Shown here: positions 1 to 9,678 of the stretch, in pieces
Layout: every line of letters starts with the position of its first letter
Numbering within the stretch: position 1 is the stretch's first letter
Assembly (NCBI GenBank): GCA_900104855.1
Contig: FNSS01000001.1
Span: forward strand, 6,519,001-6,583,000
Source: Rhizobiales bacterium GAS188
GTDB taxonomy: Bacteria > Pseudomonadota > Alphaproteobacteria > Rhizobiales > Beijerinckiaceae
Length of the DNA: 64,000 nt
Direction: 5' to 3'
Made by a program: the position numbers and the translations under genes
The notes under the pieces: generated by a model
Told to the model about the DNA's origin: nothing
What the model saw: only the letters and a program-made list of their open reading frames with translations
The model's database searches: none

Positions 1-2130
1 TTGCACGTGATCCGGGCCGCAGCGGCGGTGTTCGCCACGGGCGCCGTGGAGCGGCACCTCGCCTTCCCCGACAATGACAGGCCGGGCGTGATGCTGGCAG
101 GGGCCGTGCGCTCCTACCTGCATCGCCATGGGGTCGCCGCCGGCCGTCGCGTCGTCCTGTTCACCAATAATGACGCGGCCTATTTGACGGCGTTCGACTT
201 GCATGAGGCCGGAGTCGCGGTCGCCGCCATCGTCGATGTGCGCTCAGACAGCATCGCCGGCCGCGCCGCGAAGGCAAAGGGCCTCGAGGTTCTGTTCGGC
301 CATGAGGTCGCGGGCACCTCCGGAAAGCCTGACCTCGACGGGGTCTTGATGCGCAAGCGCGGCGAGGCGCGATCGCGGCGCGTCTTGGCCGATGTGCTGG
401 CGATCAGCGGCGGCGAAGCTCCGTCAATTCAACTCCCGAGCCAGGCGCGCCTGCCGATCCTCTTCGACGAGCGGATCGGAGCCTTCGTTTCCGGCAGCAC
501 GGACAGGCTGCTTGCCGCAGGGTCGGCGCGTGGGCTGTCCGGCATCCGCGAGGCGGCGCGCGATGGCGAGGAAGCAGGCCGGCGCGCCGCAGAGGCGGCC
601 GGGTTCGATGGGCGCGGAGCCTTGCCGCTGCCGGACTTGCCGGAACTGGCCGCCACCGCGCTCGCGCCGTTCTTCGAGGTCAAGTCCAAAGGCAAGGCCT
701 TCGTCGACCTGCAGAATGACGTGACCGCCGAAGACATCCGTCTCGCCCGCCGCGAAGGCTATTCGCATATCGAGCACGCCAAGCGCTACACGACCCATAG
801 CATGGCGACCGATCAGGGAAAGATCGGTGGGCTCCTCGGCTCAGCGATCCTGGCCGAGGCGCGCGGCGAGCCACTCGCCGAGGTGGGCTTGCCGACGTTC
901 CGGCCCTACGCCATGCCGGTCGCCTGGGGGGCGCTGGCAGGCGACGAGGTCGGTCGGCGTTTCAAGCCGAAGCGTCTCCTGCCGCTGCATGACTGGCACG
1001 AGAAGAACAGTGCCGTATTCGTCACGATCGGCCTGTGGATGCGACCGCTCGTCTATTCGCCAAGCCGCGACACCAGTTGGGGGCCGGTCCTCGAGGAGGT
1101 GCGCGCCGTACGCCGGTCGGTCGGCATCACCGACATGTCGTCGCTCGGAAAGATCGATGTGCAGGGCCCGGGAGCGGCGAGTTTTCTCGACCGGATCTAC
1201 GCCAACACCTTCTCGACGCTCAAAATCGGGCGGGCGCGCTACGGCATCATGCTGAGAGAGGACGGCATCCTCCTCGATGACGGCACCACGTCGCGCCTTG
1301 GCGCCGATCATTTCCTGGTGACCACCACGACCCAGAAGGCGGCCGAGGTCCTCGAGCATATGGAGTGGCATCTGCAGACCGTCTGGCCGGAGCTCGACGT
1401 CACACTCACCGATGTCGGCGATCAATGGGCGCAATTCGCGGTGGCCGGCCCCAAGGCGCGCCTGGTGCTCGAGCAGGTGGTCGCCGATCTCGACCTCGGG
1501 AATGACGCATTCCCCTTCATGGCGGCCGGCAGCGCCGTGATCGCCGGCGTGCCCGGACGCATTTTCCGCATCTCGTTTTCGGGTGAGCTCGCCTATGAGG
1601 TGGCGGTGCCGGCGGGCTTCGCCGAACATGTCTGGAGCGCGATTCTTGCGGCGGGCAGCGCCTTCGGCATCACGCCCTACGCCCTCGATGCCCTGAACGT
1701 GATGCGTATCGAGAAGGGGCATGTGACGGGCGGCGAGATCAACGGCCAGACCACGCCTGCGGATCTCGGCTTCGGACGCATGCTGAAGAAGGGCGACCAT
1801 GTGGGCAAGGTGCTCGGCGCGCGTCCCGGGCTCGCCGATGCAGATCGGTTGCAGCTCGTCGGCATTCGCTGCGCCGATGCTACGGCCCGGCTGCGCGGGG
1901 GCGCCCATCTCGTCGATCGAGACGCCACCTCCGTGAGCCAGGGATTCCTGACGGCCGCCTGCATGTCGGCCGAACTCGACAGGTGGATCGGCCTCGCCCT
2001 CCTGCGCGGGGGGCATGGAAGGCATGGGCAGCGGCTGATCGCGGCCTCTCCCATCTATGACGAGCAGGTGGAGGTGGAGGTGATGTCGCCGCATTTCGTC
2101 GATCCGAAGAACATACGTGTCCACGCCTGA
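1..2130 (+). CDS. soxA: Sarcosine oxidase alpha subunit, 5'-truncated by window edge
   Basis: This is the C-terminal part of the large subunit of heterotetrameric sarcosine oxidase, which oxidatively demethylates sarcosine to glycine with folate and FAD/NAD cofactors. The visible 709 residues open inside the dinucleotide-binding region (ATGAVER, then NDRPGVMLAG). They continue through a second nucleotide-binding stretch near residues 48-84 and the family-typical segment VTAEDIRLARREGYSHIEH near residue 240. A GcvT-like aminomethyltransferase/folate domain fills roughly residues 315-700. The family is usually close to 1000 residues, so about 250-300 N-terminal residues lie before the window and the TTG at base 1 is not a real start. 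The stop overlaps the start of soxG, as in known sox operons. Confidence 0.95.
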   Translation: MHVIRAAAAVFATGAVERHLAFPDNDRPGVMLAGAVRSYLHRHGVAAGRRVVLFTNNDAAYLTAFDLHEAGVAVAAIVDVRSDSIAGRAAKAKGLEVLFGHEVAGTSGKPDLDGVLMRKRGEARSRRVLADVLAISGGEAPSIQLPSQARLPILFDERIGAFVSGSTDRLLAAGSARGLSGIREAARDGEEAGRRAAEAAGFDGRGALPLPDLPELAATALAPFFEVKSKGKAFVDLQNDVTAEDIRLARREGYSHIEHAKRYTTHSMATDQGKIGGLLGSAILAEARGEPLAEVGLPTFRPYAMPVAWGALAGDEVGRRFKPKRLLPLHDWHEKNSAVFVTIGLWMRPLVYSPSRDTSWGPVLEEVRAVRRSVGITDMSSLGKIDVQGPGAASFLDRIYANTFSTLKIGRARYGIMLREDGILLDDGTTSRLGADHFLVTTTTQKAAEVLEHMEWHLQTVWPELDVTLTDVGDQWAQFAVAGPKARLVLEQVVADLDLGNDAFPFMAAGSAVIAGVPGRIFRISFSGELAYEVAVPAGFAEHVWSAILAAGSAFGITPYALDALNVMRIEKGHVTGGEINGQTTPADLGFGRMLKKGDHVGKVLGARPGLADADRLQLVGIRCADATARLRGGAHLVDRDATSVSQGFLTAACMSAELDRWIGLALLRGGHGRHGQRLIAASPIYDEQVEVEVMSPHFVDPKNIRVHA

Positions 2131-2719
2131 AGCCCGCTCCCCATTCGCAGGCACGCTCGTGCCAGGCCGGCACGGCGCGGCCGGTCCCGATCCGGCGCGC
2201 TTGTGCGAGTGGCGCGTCAGCATCGTCGAGGTCGCGGCCCGACGCGGTCAGGGACTGGATTTTGCCGCAAGGGTGAACGCGGCCCTGGCGCTCGATCCGC
2301 CCGCCGCGGGCCAGGCGAGGGTTGGTGCAGCCGCATCCCTGCTATGGATCGCTCCGGAAGCTTGGCTCGTGGTGGCGCCGCCGGAACCACCCGGTGCGCT
2401 GGCCTTGAGGCTGGCAAGCGCCGTCGGCCCCTCGGCCGCCGTCATGGATCAGAGCTCCGGCCTCTCCGCCCTGCGTCTGTCGGGCGTCCGGGCTCGGCAG
2501 GTCCTGGCCAAAGGATGCCGCATCGATCTGCACCCCAGAGCCTTTCGAACCGACCAGGTCGCGCGCACGATCATTGCGCAGGTGCCGATCATTCTCCATC
2601 AAGCCGACGAGCTGCCGAGCTACACTCTTCTCGTGCCCAGAACGCTGGCGATCTCGTTCGTCGAGTTCCTGCTCGAGGCTTCCGCCGAATTCGGCTGCGA
2701 AATCGGTCCTCCACTTTGA
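2117..2719 (+). CDS. soxG: Sarcosine oxidase gamma subunit
   Basis: This small subunit of heterotetrameric sarcosine oxidase structurally supports the alpha/beta complex. The 200-residue product has the family signatures AKGCRIDLHPRAF in the middle and YTLLVPRTLAISFVEFLL near the C terminus. The GTG start overlaps the end of soxA by 14 bases, so translation is probably coupled; no better start lies downstream. The N-terminal 40 residues are poorly conserved in this family. With soxA it implies that soxB and soxD lie just upstream of the window. The next gene begins 168 bases downstream, so the ABC genes may be a separate transcript. Confidence 0.9.
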   Translation: MSTPEARSPFAGTLVPGRHGAAGPDPARLCEWRVSIVEVAARRGQGLDFAARVNAALALDPPAAGQARVGAAASLLWIAPEAWLVVAPPEPPGALALRLASAVGPSAAVMDQSSGLSALRLSGVRARQVLAKGCRIDLHPRAFRTDQVARTIIAQVPIILHQADELPSYTLLVPRTLAISFVEFLLEASAEFGCEIGPPL

Positions 2720-2887
2720 GCGCGCGGACGCGGTTGGACATGTGCTTGTCGACGCTGAAATTCTCACTATGCTGACGAATTGACGCAAGCCGATGCGCGG
2801 ATATTGGCGCCCGCGATCGCGGATGATGACATTCATCAGGGACGGTGCGAGCCATAAGGCTGGCCGTCCGACAGCGGAGATAGGATC

Positions 2888-4441
2888 ATGACGATGCAAC
2901 TCTCCAGGCGAAGCTTTCTTGCCGGCACGACTTTGGCGGGTCTTGCGAGCGCAGCCGATATGAGCGCCGAGGCGCAGACGCCGCCGCGTTCCAACATTGC
3001 CGTCCGCGTTCAAAACGAGTTCGCGGCCATCGACCCGGCCTTCCGTACCTTTCCGGCGGATGCCGATGTCGGTCGTGTCGTGTTTCAGCAGCTCATGAAA
3101 TACAAGGCGAACTCGACCGAATACGAGAATGATGCGGCCGCCGAGGTCAAGCAGGTGAGCCCGACCCTCATCGAGTTCCGCCTGAAGCCCGGCCAGATGT
3201 TCACCGAAGATTTCGGGGAAATGACCGCGGAGGACGTGAAGTTCTCCTTCGAACGCTTCCTCGGGCAAGGCACTGGCGGTCGCCAGACCGTCTACAAGGC
3301 CGACTGGATGAATCTGGAGCGCGTCGAGACCACCGGCCAGTATACCGGGCGCATCGTCCTGTCGCGGCCGAACGCTGCGCTGTTCGCGCTCGCCATCGCC
3401 GATCATTCCGGCGGCATCGTCTCGAAGAAAGCCGCCGAGCAGCGCGGCGAGGGTTTCGGCAGCAATCCCGTGGGTTCAGGCCCCTATCAACTGGTGTCGG
3501 TCGAGCGTCAGAAGGGTGCCGTGCTGCGGCGCAATCCGGGCTTCACCGGCGCCAAGCCTCGCTTCGACGAGATCGCGGTTCGCTACATCCAGGATCCGAA
3601 GACGACGGAACTCGCACTGCGCTCAGGCGAAATCGATTTCGCCGTCCTGCCGCCGGCTGTGGCCGAGCCCTTGCGGAGCGTTCAGGGGCTCGCCATCGAT
3701 CAGCACCCGGGCCTTGCTTATGTGTGGATCGGGATGAATGTCGAGAAGGCGCCCCTGAATGATGTGCGCGTCCGGCAGGCGATCCGTCTCGCGCTCGACG
3801 CCGACCAGATGCTGCTCGCCGGCTATAACGGCAAGGTGCAGCGCCTCAACTCGCTCATCATGGCGCCCATACTCGGGGTATGGAAGGATGCTCCGGTCTA
3901 TAAGCGCAATGTCGCCGAGGCGCGCCGCCTGCTGCAGGAAGCAGGGCAGGGCGGAGGCTTCCGCACGCGCATCACCATCCTCAATCAGCCGGTGTTCCAG
4001 AGCATGGCGCTCGTCGCCCGCGCATTGTTGCAGGAAGTCGGCATCACGCTCGATGTCGAGCCGCTCGATGGCGGTTCGTTCTGGTCGTCGGGCAAGGGCG
4101 ATGGCGGCAAGAACCTCGACCTCAGCATGCTGCGCTTCAACGGCAAGCTCGATCCGAACTTCCTCATGCAATGGTTCACCTCGGACCAGATCGGCGTGTG
4201 GAACTGGCAGCGCTGGGCCGATCCGAGCTACGACAAGCTCGCAGGCGGCGCTCTCGCCGAGGCAGATCCGGCGAAGCGCGCCGAGATCGTGATCAAGGCG
4301 CAACAGGAGATGGACAAGTCGGCGGCCTTCTATTGGCTGACCAACGAGGTTGCCTTCGTGGCGCGCCGGTCCTGGTTGAAGCCCGGCCTGATGCCCGGCG
4401 CCATCAACTGGCAGTACGAACACTTCGATGCTTTGGCGTAG
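2888..4441 (+). CDS. Peptide/opine-type ABC transporter substrate-binding protein, Tat-exported
   Basis: This is a family 5 extracellular solute-binding protein (DppA/OppA fold), the ligand receptor of the importer encoded by the next four genes. A twin-arginine signal is visible (SRRSFLAG, residues 6-13), followed by a short hydrophobic stretch and a probable cleavage after AEA near residue 30. The mature protein carries family features such as EDVKFSFERFLGQG and GSGPYQLVSVERQ. At 517 residues it is of normal length. A purine-rich AGGATC precedes the ATG. The location after soxAG suggests a small N-methylated amine, betaine-like compound or peptide as ligand, but the substrate cannot be read from sequence. 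Confidence 0.9.
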   Translation: MTMQLSRRSFLAGTTLAGLASAADMSAEAQTPPRSNIAVRVQNEFAAIDPAFRTFPADADVGRVVFQQLMKYKANSTEYENDAAAEVKQVSPTLIEFRLKPGQMFTEDFGEMTAEDVKFSFERFLGQGTGGRQTVYKADWMNLERVETTGQYTGRIVLSRPNAALFALAIADHSGGIVSKKAAEQRGEGFGSNPVGSGPYQLVSVERQKGAVLRRNPGFTGAKPRFDEIAVRYIQDPKTTELALRSGEIDFAVLPPAVAEPLRSVQGLAIDQHPGLAYVWIGMNVEKAPLNDVRVRQAIRLALDADQMLLAGYNGKVQRLNSLIMAPILGVWKDAPVYKRNVAEARRLLQEAGQGGGFRTRITILNQPVFQSMALVARALLQEVGITLDVEPLDGGSFWSSGKGDGGKNLDLSMLRFNGKLDPNFLMQWFTSDQIGVWNWQRWADPSYDKLAGGALAEADPAKRAEIVIKAQQEMDKSAAFYWLTNEVAFVARRSWLKPGLMPGAINWQYEHFDALA

Positions 4442-4488
4442 AATGGCGCAGCGCCGCATGGAGGGGCGGCGCTTTCGGAGCGCAGCCG

Positions 4489-5463
4489 ATGCATGAGACG
4501 GCGAGCTATCTGTTCAGCCGTCTCGTCACCACCGCCCTGATCATCCTCGGATCGATGCTCCTGCTGTTTGCGCTCTCGGCCATCGTGCCGGGCGATCCGG
4601 CGTCGTCGCTGCTCGGGCCGCAGGCGAGCCCCGAATTCGCGCGTCAATTCATCCAGCAGATGGGCCTCGACCAGCCGCTGCATATCCGACTGTGGAGATT
4701 CTTCGCCAATCTCCTCACCGGCAATCTCGGGGTCGATGTCGTGTCAGGCCACTCCGTCGTGTCGATCCTGGCGGCCGTGATTCCCTACACCATCGTCCTG
4801 ACCTTCACGGCAATCGGACTTGCCGTGATCATCGGCGTGCCGCTCGGCATATTCGCCGCCACGCATCGCGGCTCCGTCGCCGACAATATCCTGGCCTTCG
4901 TGTCCGTGACGATGATCGCCGTCCCGAGCTTCGTGATCGCCATAGCGCTGTTGCTCGTCTTCTCGATCTGGCTCGACTGGCTGCCGGTTCTCGGCGCCGG
5001 CCGCGTCGACGATCTCTGGGATCAGGCGCGGCGCCTCATCCTCCCGACTGTCGCACTTTCGCTGGGCTGGATCGGTTTCATCGCCCGGCTGGTGCGCACA
5101 TCGATGCTCGAAGTGATGGGCGAGAATTATATCCGCACGGCGCGCGCCTATGGGCTGTCCGAGCGGCTGATCACCTATAAATACGCCTTGAAGAATGCCT
5201 GCATCCCCACCATCGCCATTCTCGGCCTCGGTATCGGGCGCCTGCTCGGGGGCGCGGTCCTGGTCGAGATCGTGTTTGCGCGACCGGGACTCGGTCAGCT
5301 GGTGCTCAACGCCATCACGACGCGCAATTATCCCGTGCTGCAAGGCGCCGTGTTCGTCATCGTGGTCCTGTTCGTGTTGACCAATCTCGTCGTCGATCTG
5401 AGCTACTCGGCCATAGACCCGCGCATCAGGCGGGACGTCGAGCGGGCGGGCGCGCCGAAATGA
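4489..5463 (+). CDS. ABC transporter permease, DppB type
   Basis: This is the inner-membrane permease of the dipeptide/oligopeptide importer family (BPD_transp_1). The 324-residue product starts MHETASYLFSRLV, followed by a first transmembrane helix and the typical periplasmic IVPGDPASSLLG segment. Several more hydrophobic helices follow. A cytoplasmic EAA-like loop (RTARAYGLSERLITYKYALK) contacts the ATPase, followed by GAVLVEIVFARPGLG. The open frame extends upstream into the preceding gene, but the ATG at 4489, 48 bases after the binding-protein stop, gives the family-standard N terminus. Its stop overlaps the next start (ATGA), which marks one operon. Confidence 0.92.
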   Translation: MHETASYLFSRLVTTALIILGSMLLLFALSAIVPGDPASSLLGPQASPEFARQFIQQMGLDQPLHIRLWRFFANLLTGNLGVDVVSGHSVVSILAAVIPYTIVLTFTAIGLAVIIGVPLGIFAATHRGSVADNILAFVSVTMIAVPSFVIAIALLLVFSIWLDWLPVLGAGRVDDLWDQARRLILPTVALSLGWIGFIARLVRTSMLEVMGENYIRTARAYGLSERLITYKYALKNACIPTIAILGLGIGRLLGGAVLVEIVFARPGLGQLVLNAITTRNYPVLQGAVFVIVVLFVLTNLVVDLSYSAIDPRIRRDVERAGAPK

Positions 5464-6314
5464 CCGATGCGCGCACCGTCACCACCGCCCTCAGGCGTGT
5501 CGGCGCGACGCTCCCAGGCGCCGTCGGTCTCGGGATCGTCGGCGTCGTCGTGCTCGCCGCCCTGTTCGCGCCCCTCATCGTGACCGATGACCCCGATCGG
5601 CTCGATGTCATGAACCGTTTCGCTGCCCCTTCATGGCAGCACTGGCTCGGCACCGACCATCTCGGGCGCGATCTCTACAGCCGGCTCGTCTATGGCGCCT
5701 CGGTCGCCATGGCGGTCGCGCTCTCCTCGATCGGCTTCGCGCTGGCGCTCGGCACCTGTCTCGGTATCGGCGCCGCCTATCTGCCGACAAGCACCGAGCG
5801 TTTCATCCTGATCGTCTTCGACATCATCTCCTCCTTCCCGAGCCTGGTGCTGGCGCTCGCCGTGGTCGCTGTGTTCGGCCCATCGACAGCCCTGGTGATC
5901 AGCATCGTCGGAGTGACGCTCGTGCCGCATTTCGGGCGTGTCGCGCGAGCCCAGGTGCTCACCGTGAGGAACGCTCCCTATCTCGAGGCCGAGCGTATCA
6001 TCGGCGCCTCGGGGACACGGATCGTGTTCGCGCATGTCTTGCCGAACATCATGGGGCCGCTCATCGTGCTTGCGAGCATGGATATCCCGGTCGTCATCAC
6101 CATCGAGGCCGGCCTGTCCTTCATCGGGCTTGGCGTGCGCCCCCCGCTCGCGAGCTGGGGAACGCTGATCTATGACGGCTATGCCTATCTCAGCGACTCG
6201 GCGATCCCCGTCATCGTTTCGAGTGCGGCGCTCGGCATCGCGACGCTCGGGTTCACGCTGTTCGGTGAAGCCTTGCGCGACGCGATCGATCCGCGCATGC
6301 AGCGTGCGCTGTGA
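5460..6314 (+). CDS. ABC transporter permease, DppC type
   Basis: This second membrane subunit pairs with the DppB-type permease to form the translocation channel. The 284 residues begin with a cytoplasmic tail and one transmembrane helix, then FAAPSWQHWLGTDHLGRDLYSR, the hallmark of the DppC/OppC branch. The ATPase-coupling loop reads EAERIIGASGTRIVFAHVLP, and the C-terminal part has GLSFIGLGVRPPLASWGTLI. The start codon overlaps the upstream stop in ATGA, so translation is coupled. Length is normal for the family. Confidence 0.92.
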   Translation: MTDARTVTTALRRVGATLPGAVGLGIVGVVVLAALFAPLIVTDDPDRLDVMNRFAAPSWQHWLGTDHLGRDLYSRLVYGASVAMAVALSSIGFALALGTCLGIGAAYLPTSTERFILIVFDIISSFPSLVLALAVVAVFGPSTALVISIVGVTLVPHFGRVARAQVLTVRNAPYLEAERIIGASGTRIVFAHVLPNIMGPLIVLASMDIPVVITIEAGLSFIGLGVRPPLASWGTLIYDGYAYLSDSAIPVIVSSAALGIATLGFTLFGEALRDAIDPRMQRAL

Positions 6315-6321
6315 GACGGCG

Positions 6322-7305
6322 ATGAGCGCGGGGTCTCTGCTCAGCATAAGCGGCCTCACCGTCGAGGCGCAGACGAGCCGCGGGACGGCGCACCTGCTGC
6401 GCGGCATCGAACTCGACATCCGCAAGGGCAGCATCATCGGCATCGTCGGCGAATCCGGTTCCGGCAAGACGACGCTCGCCTCCTGCCTGCTGCGCCTTCT
6501 TCCCGCCAATGTGACGAAGCTGCAAGGCGAGGTGCTGCTCGACGGCGTCGATCTCCTCAAGCTCGACGAAGCGGCGATGAACGCGGTGCGCGGAGGCCGG
6601 ATCGCCATGATCTTCCAGGATCCGATGACCGCGCTCAATCCGCTGTTCACGATCCGCACGCATCTCGTCGACGTGCTGCGCCGCCGCCACCCCTCGCTGT
6701 CGCGCGCCGAGGCGCTCGACAGGGCAGAGGCGATGCTGAGCAAGGTCGGCATAGCCGATCCGCACCTGCGCCTGTCAGCCTACCCGCACCAGCTTTCCGG
6801 CGGCATGCGTCAGCGCGTGATGATCGCCATGGCGCTCCTGGTCGAGCCCGATCTGCTCATCGCCGATGAGCCGACGACGGCGCTCGACGCCACGGTCGAG
6901 GCGCAGATCGTCGCGCTGTTCGAGGATCTGCGACGCGAGTATTCGGGCTCGGTCATCTTCATCTCGCACCATCTCGGACTCGTGGCGCAGTTATGCGACG
7001 AGGTGTGCGTGATGTACGGCGGGACCATCGTCGAGAGCGGGCCGGTCGACGATGTGGTGTTGCGGCCGCGACATCCCTACACCGCGGCCTTGCTCGCCTG
7101 CGAAGTCGGGGACGTCGAGGAAGGCGTGCGGCTGCGCTCCATCGCCGGTGAAGTTCCAGATCCCGTCACGCCGTTCACGGGGTGCATCTTCGCGCCGCGT
7201 TGCGCCCATGCCGTCGGGCGCTGCCGGAGCGAGACGCCGGCCTTGCGCGAAGCGGGGCCCGGACGACGCGCCGCCTGCCTTCGCCTGGAGGAGATCGTCG
7301 CATGA
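6322..7305 (+). CDS. ABC transporter ATP-binding protein, DppD type
   Basis: This is a cytoplasmic ATPase that powers the importer. It has a Walker A box GESGSGKT at residues 43-50, the signature LSGGMRQR and Walker B LLIADEPTTALD. The C-terminal oligopeptide-transporter domain contains [13 protein letters not shown] and a cysteine-bearing segment (GCIFAPRCAHAVGRC) that in related proteins can bind an iron-sulfur cluster. The open frame extends 50 codons upstream, but the ATG at 6322 lies 7 bases after the DppC stop and gives the standard N terminus, 327 residues. It overlaps the next gene by 4 bases. Confidence 0.92.
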   Translation: MSAGSLLSISGLTVEAQTSRGTAHLLRGIELDIRKGSIIGIVGESGSGKTTLASCLLRLLPANVTKLQGEVLLDGVDLLKLDEAAMNAVRGGRIAMIFQDPMTALNPLFTIRTHLVDVLRRRHPSLSRAEALDRAEAMLSKVGIADPHLRLSAYPHQLSGGMRQRVMIAMALLVEPDLLIADEPTTALDATVEAQIVALFEDLRREYSGSVIFISHHLGLVAQLCDEVCVMYGGTIVESGPVDDVVLRPRHPYTAALLACEVGDVEEGVRLRSIAGEVPDPVTPFTGCIFAPRCAHAVGRCRSETPALREAGPGRRAACLRLEEIVA

Positions 7306-8267
7306 CGCGAGAGCCGATCGCGCGTCTCGACGACGTCTCGCTCGTCTTCGGGGGCAAGGTGCGGGCGCTCGACCATGTCGACCTCGCGATCGACGAGGAC
7401 GAGATCGTTGGGTTGGTCGGTGAATCGGGGTCCGGCAAGACGACGCTCTGCCGCGTGCTGATGGGCCTTGCCAGGCCGACCTCGGGCCGCGTCAGCTTCG
7501 CGGGGAGGGCGCTCGGCGACCTTCTGGCGCAGGATGCGCTCGCCTTTCGCCGCCGCACCCAGATGCTGTTGCAGGACGCCGCAGCCGCGTTGTCGCCGCG
7601 CATGTCGGTGCGCGCTCTCCTTGCCGAGCCGATCCGCATCCATGGGCTGCCCTTCGCGGAGACCTGGACGCAACTGCTCGACCTCCTGAGGCGGCTCGGG
7701 CTCTCGTCGGATGTGCTCGACAAATATCCGCACCAGATATCGAGCGGCCAAGCGCGGCGCGTCGCCATAGCGCGCGCCCTTCTGCTGCGGCCGAAATTCA
7801 TCGTCGCCGACGAGCCGACGGCCGGGCTCGACGTGTCGGTGCAAGGAGACCTGCTCAATCTTCTCCTCGATCTGAAGGCCGAGTTCGGCCTCACCTATCT
7901 GCTGGTCAGCCATAATCTCAACGTGGTGCGGCGCGTCACAAACCGCACCGTCGTGATGTATCTCGGCGAGATCGTCGAAGCGGGTCCGACGCGTGACCTG
8001 TTCGCGGCGCCCGCGCATCCCTATACGGCAGCGCTGCTCTCGACCAATCCCGTGATCGATCCGGCGAAACGCAAGGCGCGCATCGTCCTCAAGGGCGAGA
8101 TCCCGAGCGTTGTCGATCCTCCATCCGGATGCCGCTTCCACACCCGCTGCCCCCAGGCGCAGCCGCGCTGTGCCGTCGATCCGCCGATGCTGGAGACTAT
8201 CGGCCCGGACCGTCGGGTGCGCTGCCATTATCCGCTCGTCGTCGCAGAGGTCGGGGCGACGCAATGA
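7302..8267 (+). CDS. ABC transporter ATP-binding protein, DppF type
   Basis: This is the second ATPase of the peptide-type importer and probably forms a heterodimer with the DppD-type subunit. The 321-residue product has Walker A GESGSGKT, a slightly atypical signature motif ISSGQARR in place of LSGGQ, and Walker [13 protein letters not shown]. The C-terminal extension shows [12 protein letters not shown] and [15 protein letters not shown]. The ATGA overlap with the preceding gene fixes the start. It is the last transporter gene; the M24 hydrolase follows after 97 bases on the same strand and may be co-transcribed. Confidence 0.92.
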   Translation: MTREPIARLDDVSLVFGGKVRALDHVDLAIDEDEIVGLVGESGSGKTTLCRVLMGLARPTSGRVSFAGRALGDLLAQDALAFRRRTQMLLQDAAAALSPRMSVRALLAEPIRIHGLPFAETWTQLLDLLRRLGLSSDVLDKYPHQISSGQARRVAIARALLLRPKFIVADEPTAGLDVSVQGDLLNLLLDLKAEFGLTYLLVSHNLNVVRRVTNRTVVMYLGEIVEAGPTRDLFAAPAHPYTAALLSTNPVIDPAKRKARIVLKGEIPSVVDPPSGCRFHTRCPQAQPRCAVDPPMLETIGPDRRVRCHYPLVVAEVGATQ

Positions 8268-8364
8268 GGCCATGTCGGGCCGGTCATCAGCAACTGCCAT
8301 CTGGTGCATCGCCTGTCGAAGCTGGCGAATACAAGCTGTCGTGATCGAGGGACGGAGCGCAACG

Positions 8365-9615
8365 ATGGGCGATATCTTCAGGGACATCCGCAAGAAGGAA
8401 TATCTCAATCCGGAAGGCGCCCACAAACCGCTGAAGAGCCCCGTGCCGCTCGCCACGCTGAAGGCGGCGCGCGCCTATCGCAAGCAGCGCGTCGTGGACG
8501 CGGTCGCCCGGCATGGCTGCGGCGCGATCCTGCTCTACGATCCCTGCAACATCCGCTACGCGCTCGATGCCTGCAACATGCAGGTCTGGATGCTGCACAA
8601 CGCCTCGCACTACGCCTTCCTCGGTGCCGACGGCCACGGGGTCGATTTCGAATACAAGGGTTCAGAACACCTGGTGCGCGACATCGAGGTCATCGACGAG
8701 GTGCGCCCGGCCACCAAATGGTACTACATGTCGGGTGGCGACCGCCTCGGCGAGCGCGTCGAGAAATGGGCCGGCGAGATCGACGAGCTGATGCGTCGCC
8801 ACGCGGGCGCGAACCGCAGGCTCGCGGTCGACAGGCTCGATCATCTCGGCGTCGATGCGCTGCGCCGGCGCGGGGTCGAGATCGTGGAGGGCCAGGAGGT
8901 GGTCGAAGGGGCGCGCAGGATCAAGAGCGCCGACGAGCTCGAGCTGATGGGCTGGACCATCCGCGTTTGCGAGGCCGGCATGGCGCGCATCTACGAGAAT
9001 TCGCTGCCCGGCAAGACGGAGAGCGAGATCTGGGCCGAGCTGCATTTCGAGAATATCCGCTCTGGCGGGGAGTGGCTCGAAACCAGGCTTCTGGCTGCCG
9101 GGCAGCGCACCAATCCCTGGTTCCAGGAAGCATCCGACTATGTGTGCCGGGAGGGCGATATGCTCGCCTTCGATACCGACATGATCGGGCCGTATGGTTA
9201 TTGCGCCGATCTCTCGCGCTCGTGGACCATCGGGCATGTGCGCATGTCGAACACACAACGCGAATACTACGCAGCCGCGGTCGATCAGATCGAGCACAAC
9301 CTGTCGGTGCTCCAACCGGGGCTCACCTTCCGCGAATTCAACGAGAAGTCCTGGCGCATCCCTGAGAAATACCTCGCCCGCCGCTATGCCGTCGCCCTGC
9401 ACGGCGTCGGCGTCGCCGATGAATGGCCTTCGATTCCGCTCCATACCGATTTCGCCGGCGCCTATGACGGCGTTTTCGAGGAGAACATGACGGTCTGCCT
9501 CGAGAGCCTGATCGGCGAAGAGGGTGGACGCGAATGCGTGAAGCTCGAGACGCAGGTGCTGATCACGGGAAGCGGCGCAAAGCGCCTCGACAGCCTTCCT
9601 TGGGAAACGATCTGA
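8365..9615 (+). CDS. M24-family metallohydrolase, DddP-like (candidate DMSP lyase or aminopeptidase-P relative)
   Basis: This 416-residue protein has a creatinase/prolidase-type N-terminal domain (NIRYALDACNMQVWMLHN, residues 62-79) and a pita-bread C-terminal domain. The two-metal ligands are all recognisable: D270, D272, D282, H346, E380 and E395. D352 falls where DddP-type enzymes are thought to carry the catalytic acidic residue, and the block RTNPWFQEASDYVC also resembles DddP. DddP cleaves dimethylsulfoniopropionate, but many soil homologues have unknown substrates and plain peptidase activity is not excluded. The start at 8365 has GGAG upstream. The neighbours, sarcosine oxidase and an ABC importer, would suit an onium or betaine-like substrate. 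Confidence 0.8.
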   Translation: MGDIFRDIRKKEYLNPEGAHKPLKSPVPLATLKAARAYRKQRVVDAVARHGCGAILLYDPCNIRYALDACNMQVWMLHNASHYAFLGADGHGVDFEYKGSEHLVRDIEVIDEVRPATKWYYMSGGDRLGERVEKWAGEIDELMRRHAGANRRLAVDRLDHLGVDALRRRGVEIVEGQEVVEGARRIKSADELELMGWTIRVCEAGMARIYENSLPGKTESEIWAELHFENIRSGGEWLETRLLAAGQRTNPWFQEASDYVCREGDMLAFDTDMIGPYGYCADLSRSWTIGHVRMSNTQREYYAAAVDQIEHNLSVLQPGLTFREFNEKSWRIPEKYLARRYAVALHGVGVADEWPSIPLHTDFAGAYDGVFEENMTVCLESLIGEEGGRECVKLETQVLITGSGAKRLDSLPWETI

Positions 9616-9641
9616 AGCGCCAACCCCGGCCGGCCGATTTG

Positions 9642-9657
9642 AGCGTGCGAACACGCT
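9642..9657. terminator. Small hairpin between convergent genes
   Basis: AGCGTG-CGAA-CACGCT forms a perfect 6-bp stem with a tetraloop between the stop of the M24 gene and the convergent stop of the cysteine-synthase-like gene. It is placed well for a bidirectional terminator but lacks a clear T-run on either side. Confidence 0.3.
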
Positions 9658-9678
9658 TCGAGGGAATGCGTCAGCCTG

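Noticed and set aside
841-2223. 460-codon minus-strand frame opposite soxA
   Set aside because: His/Arg/Glu-rich shadow composition; the plus strand is clearly soxA.
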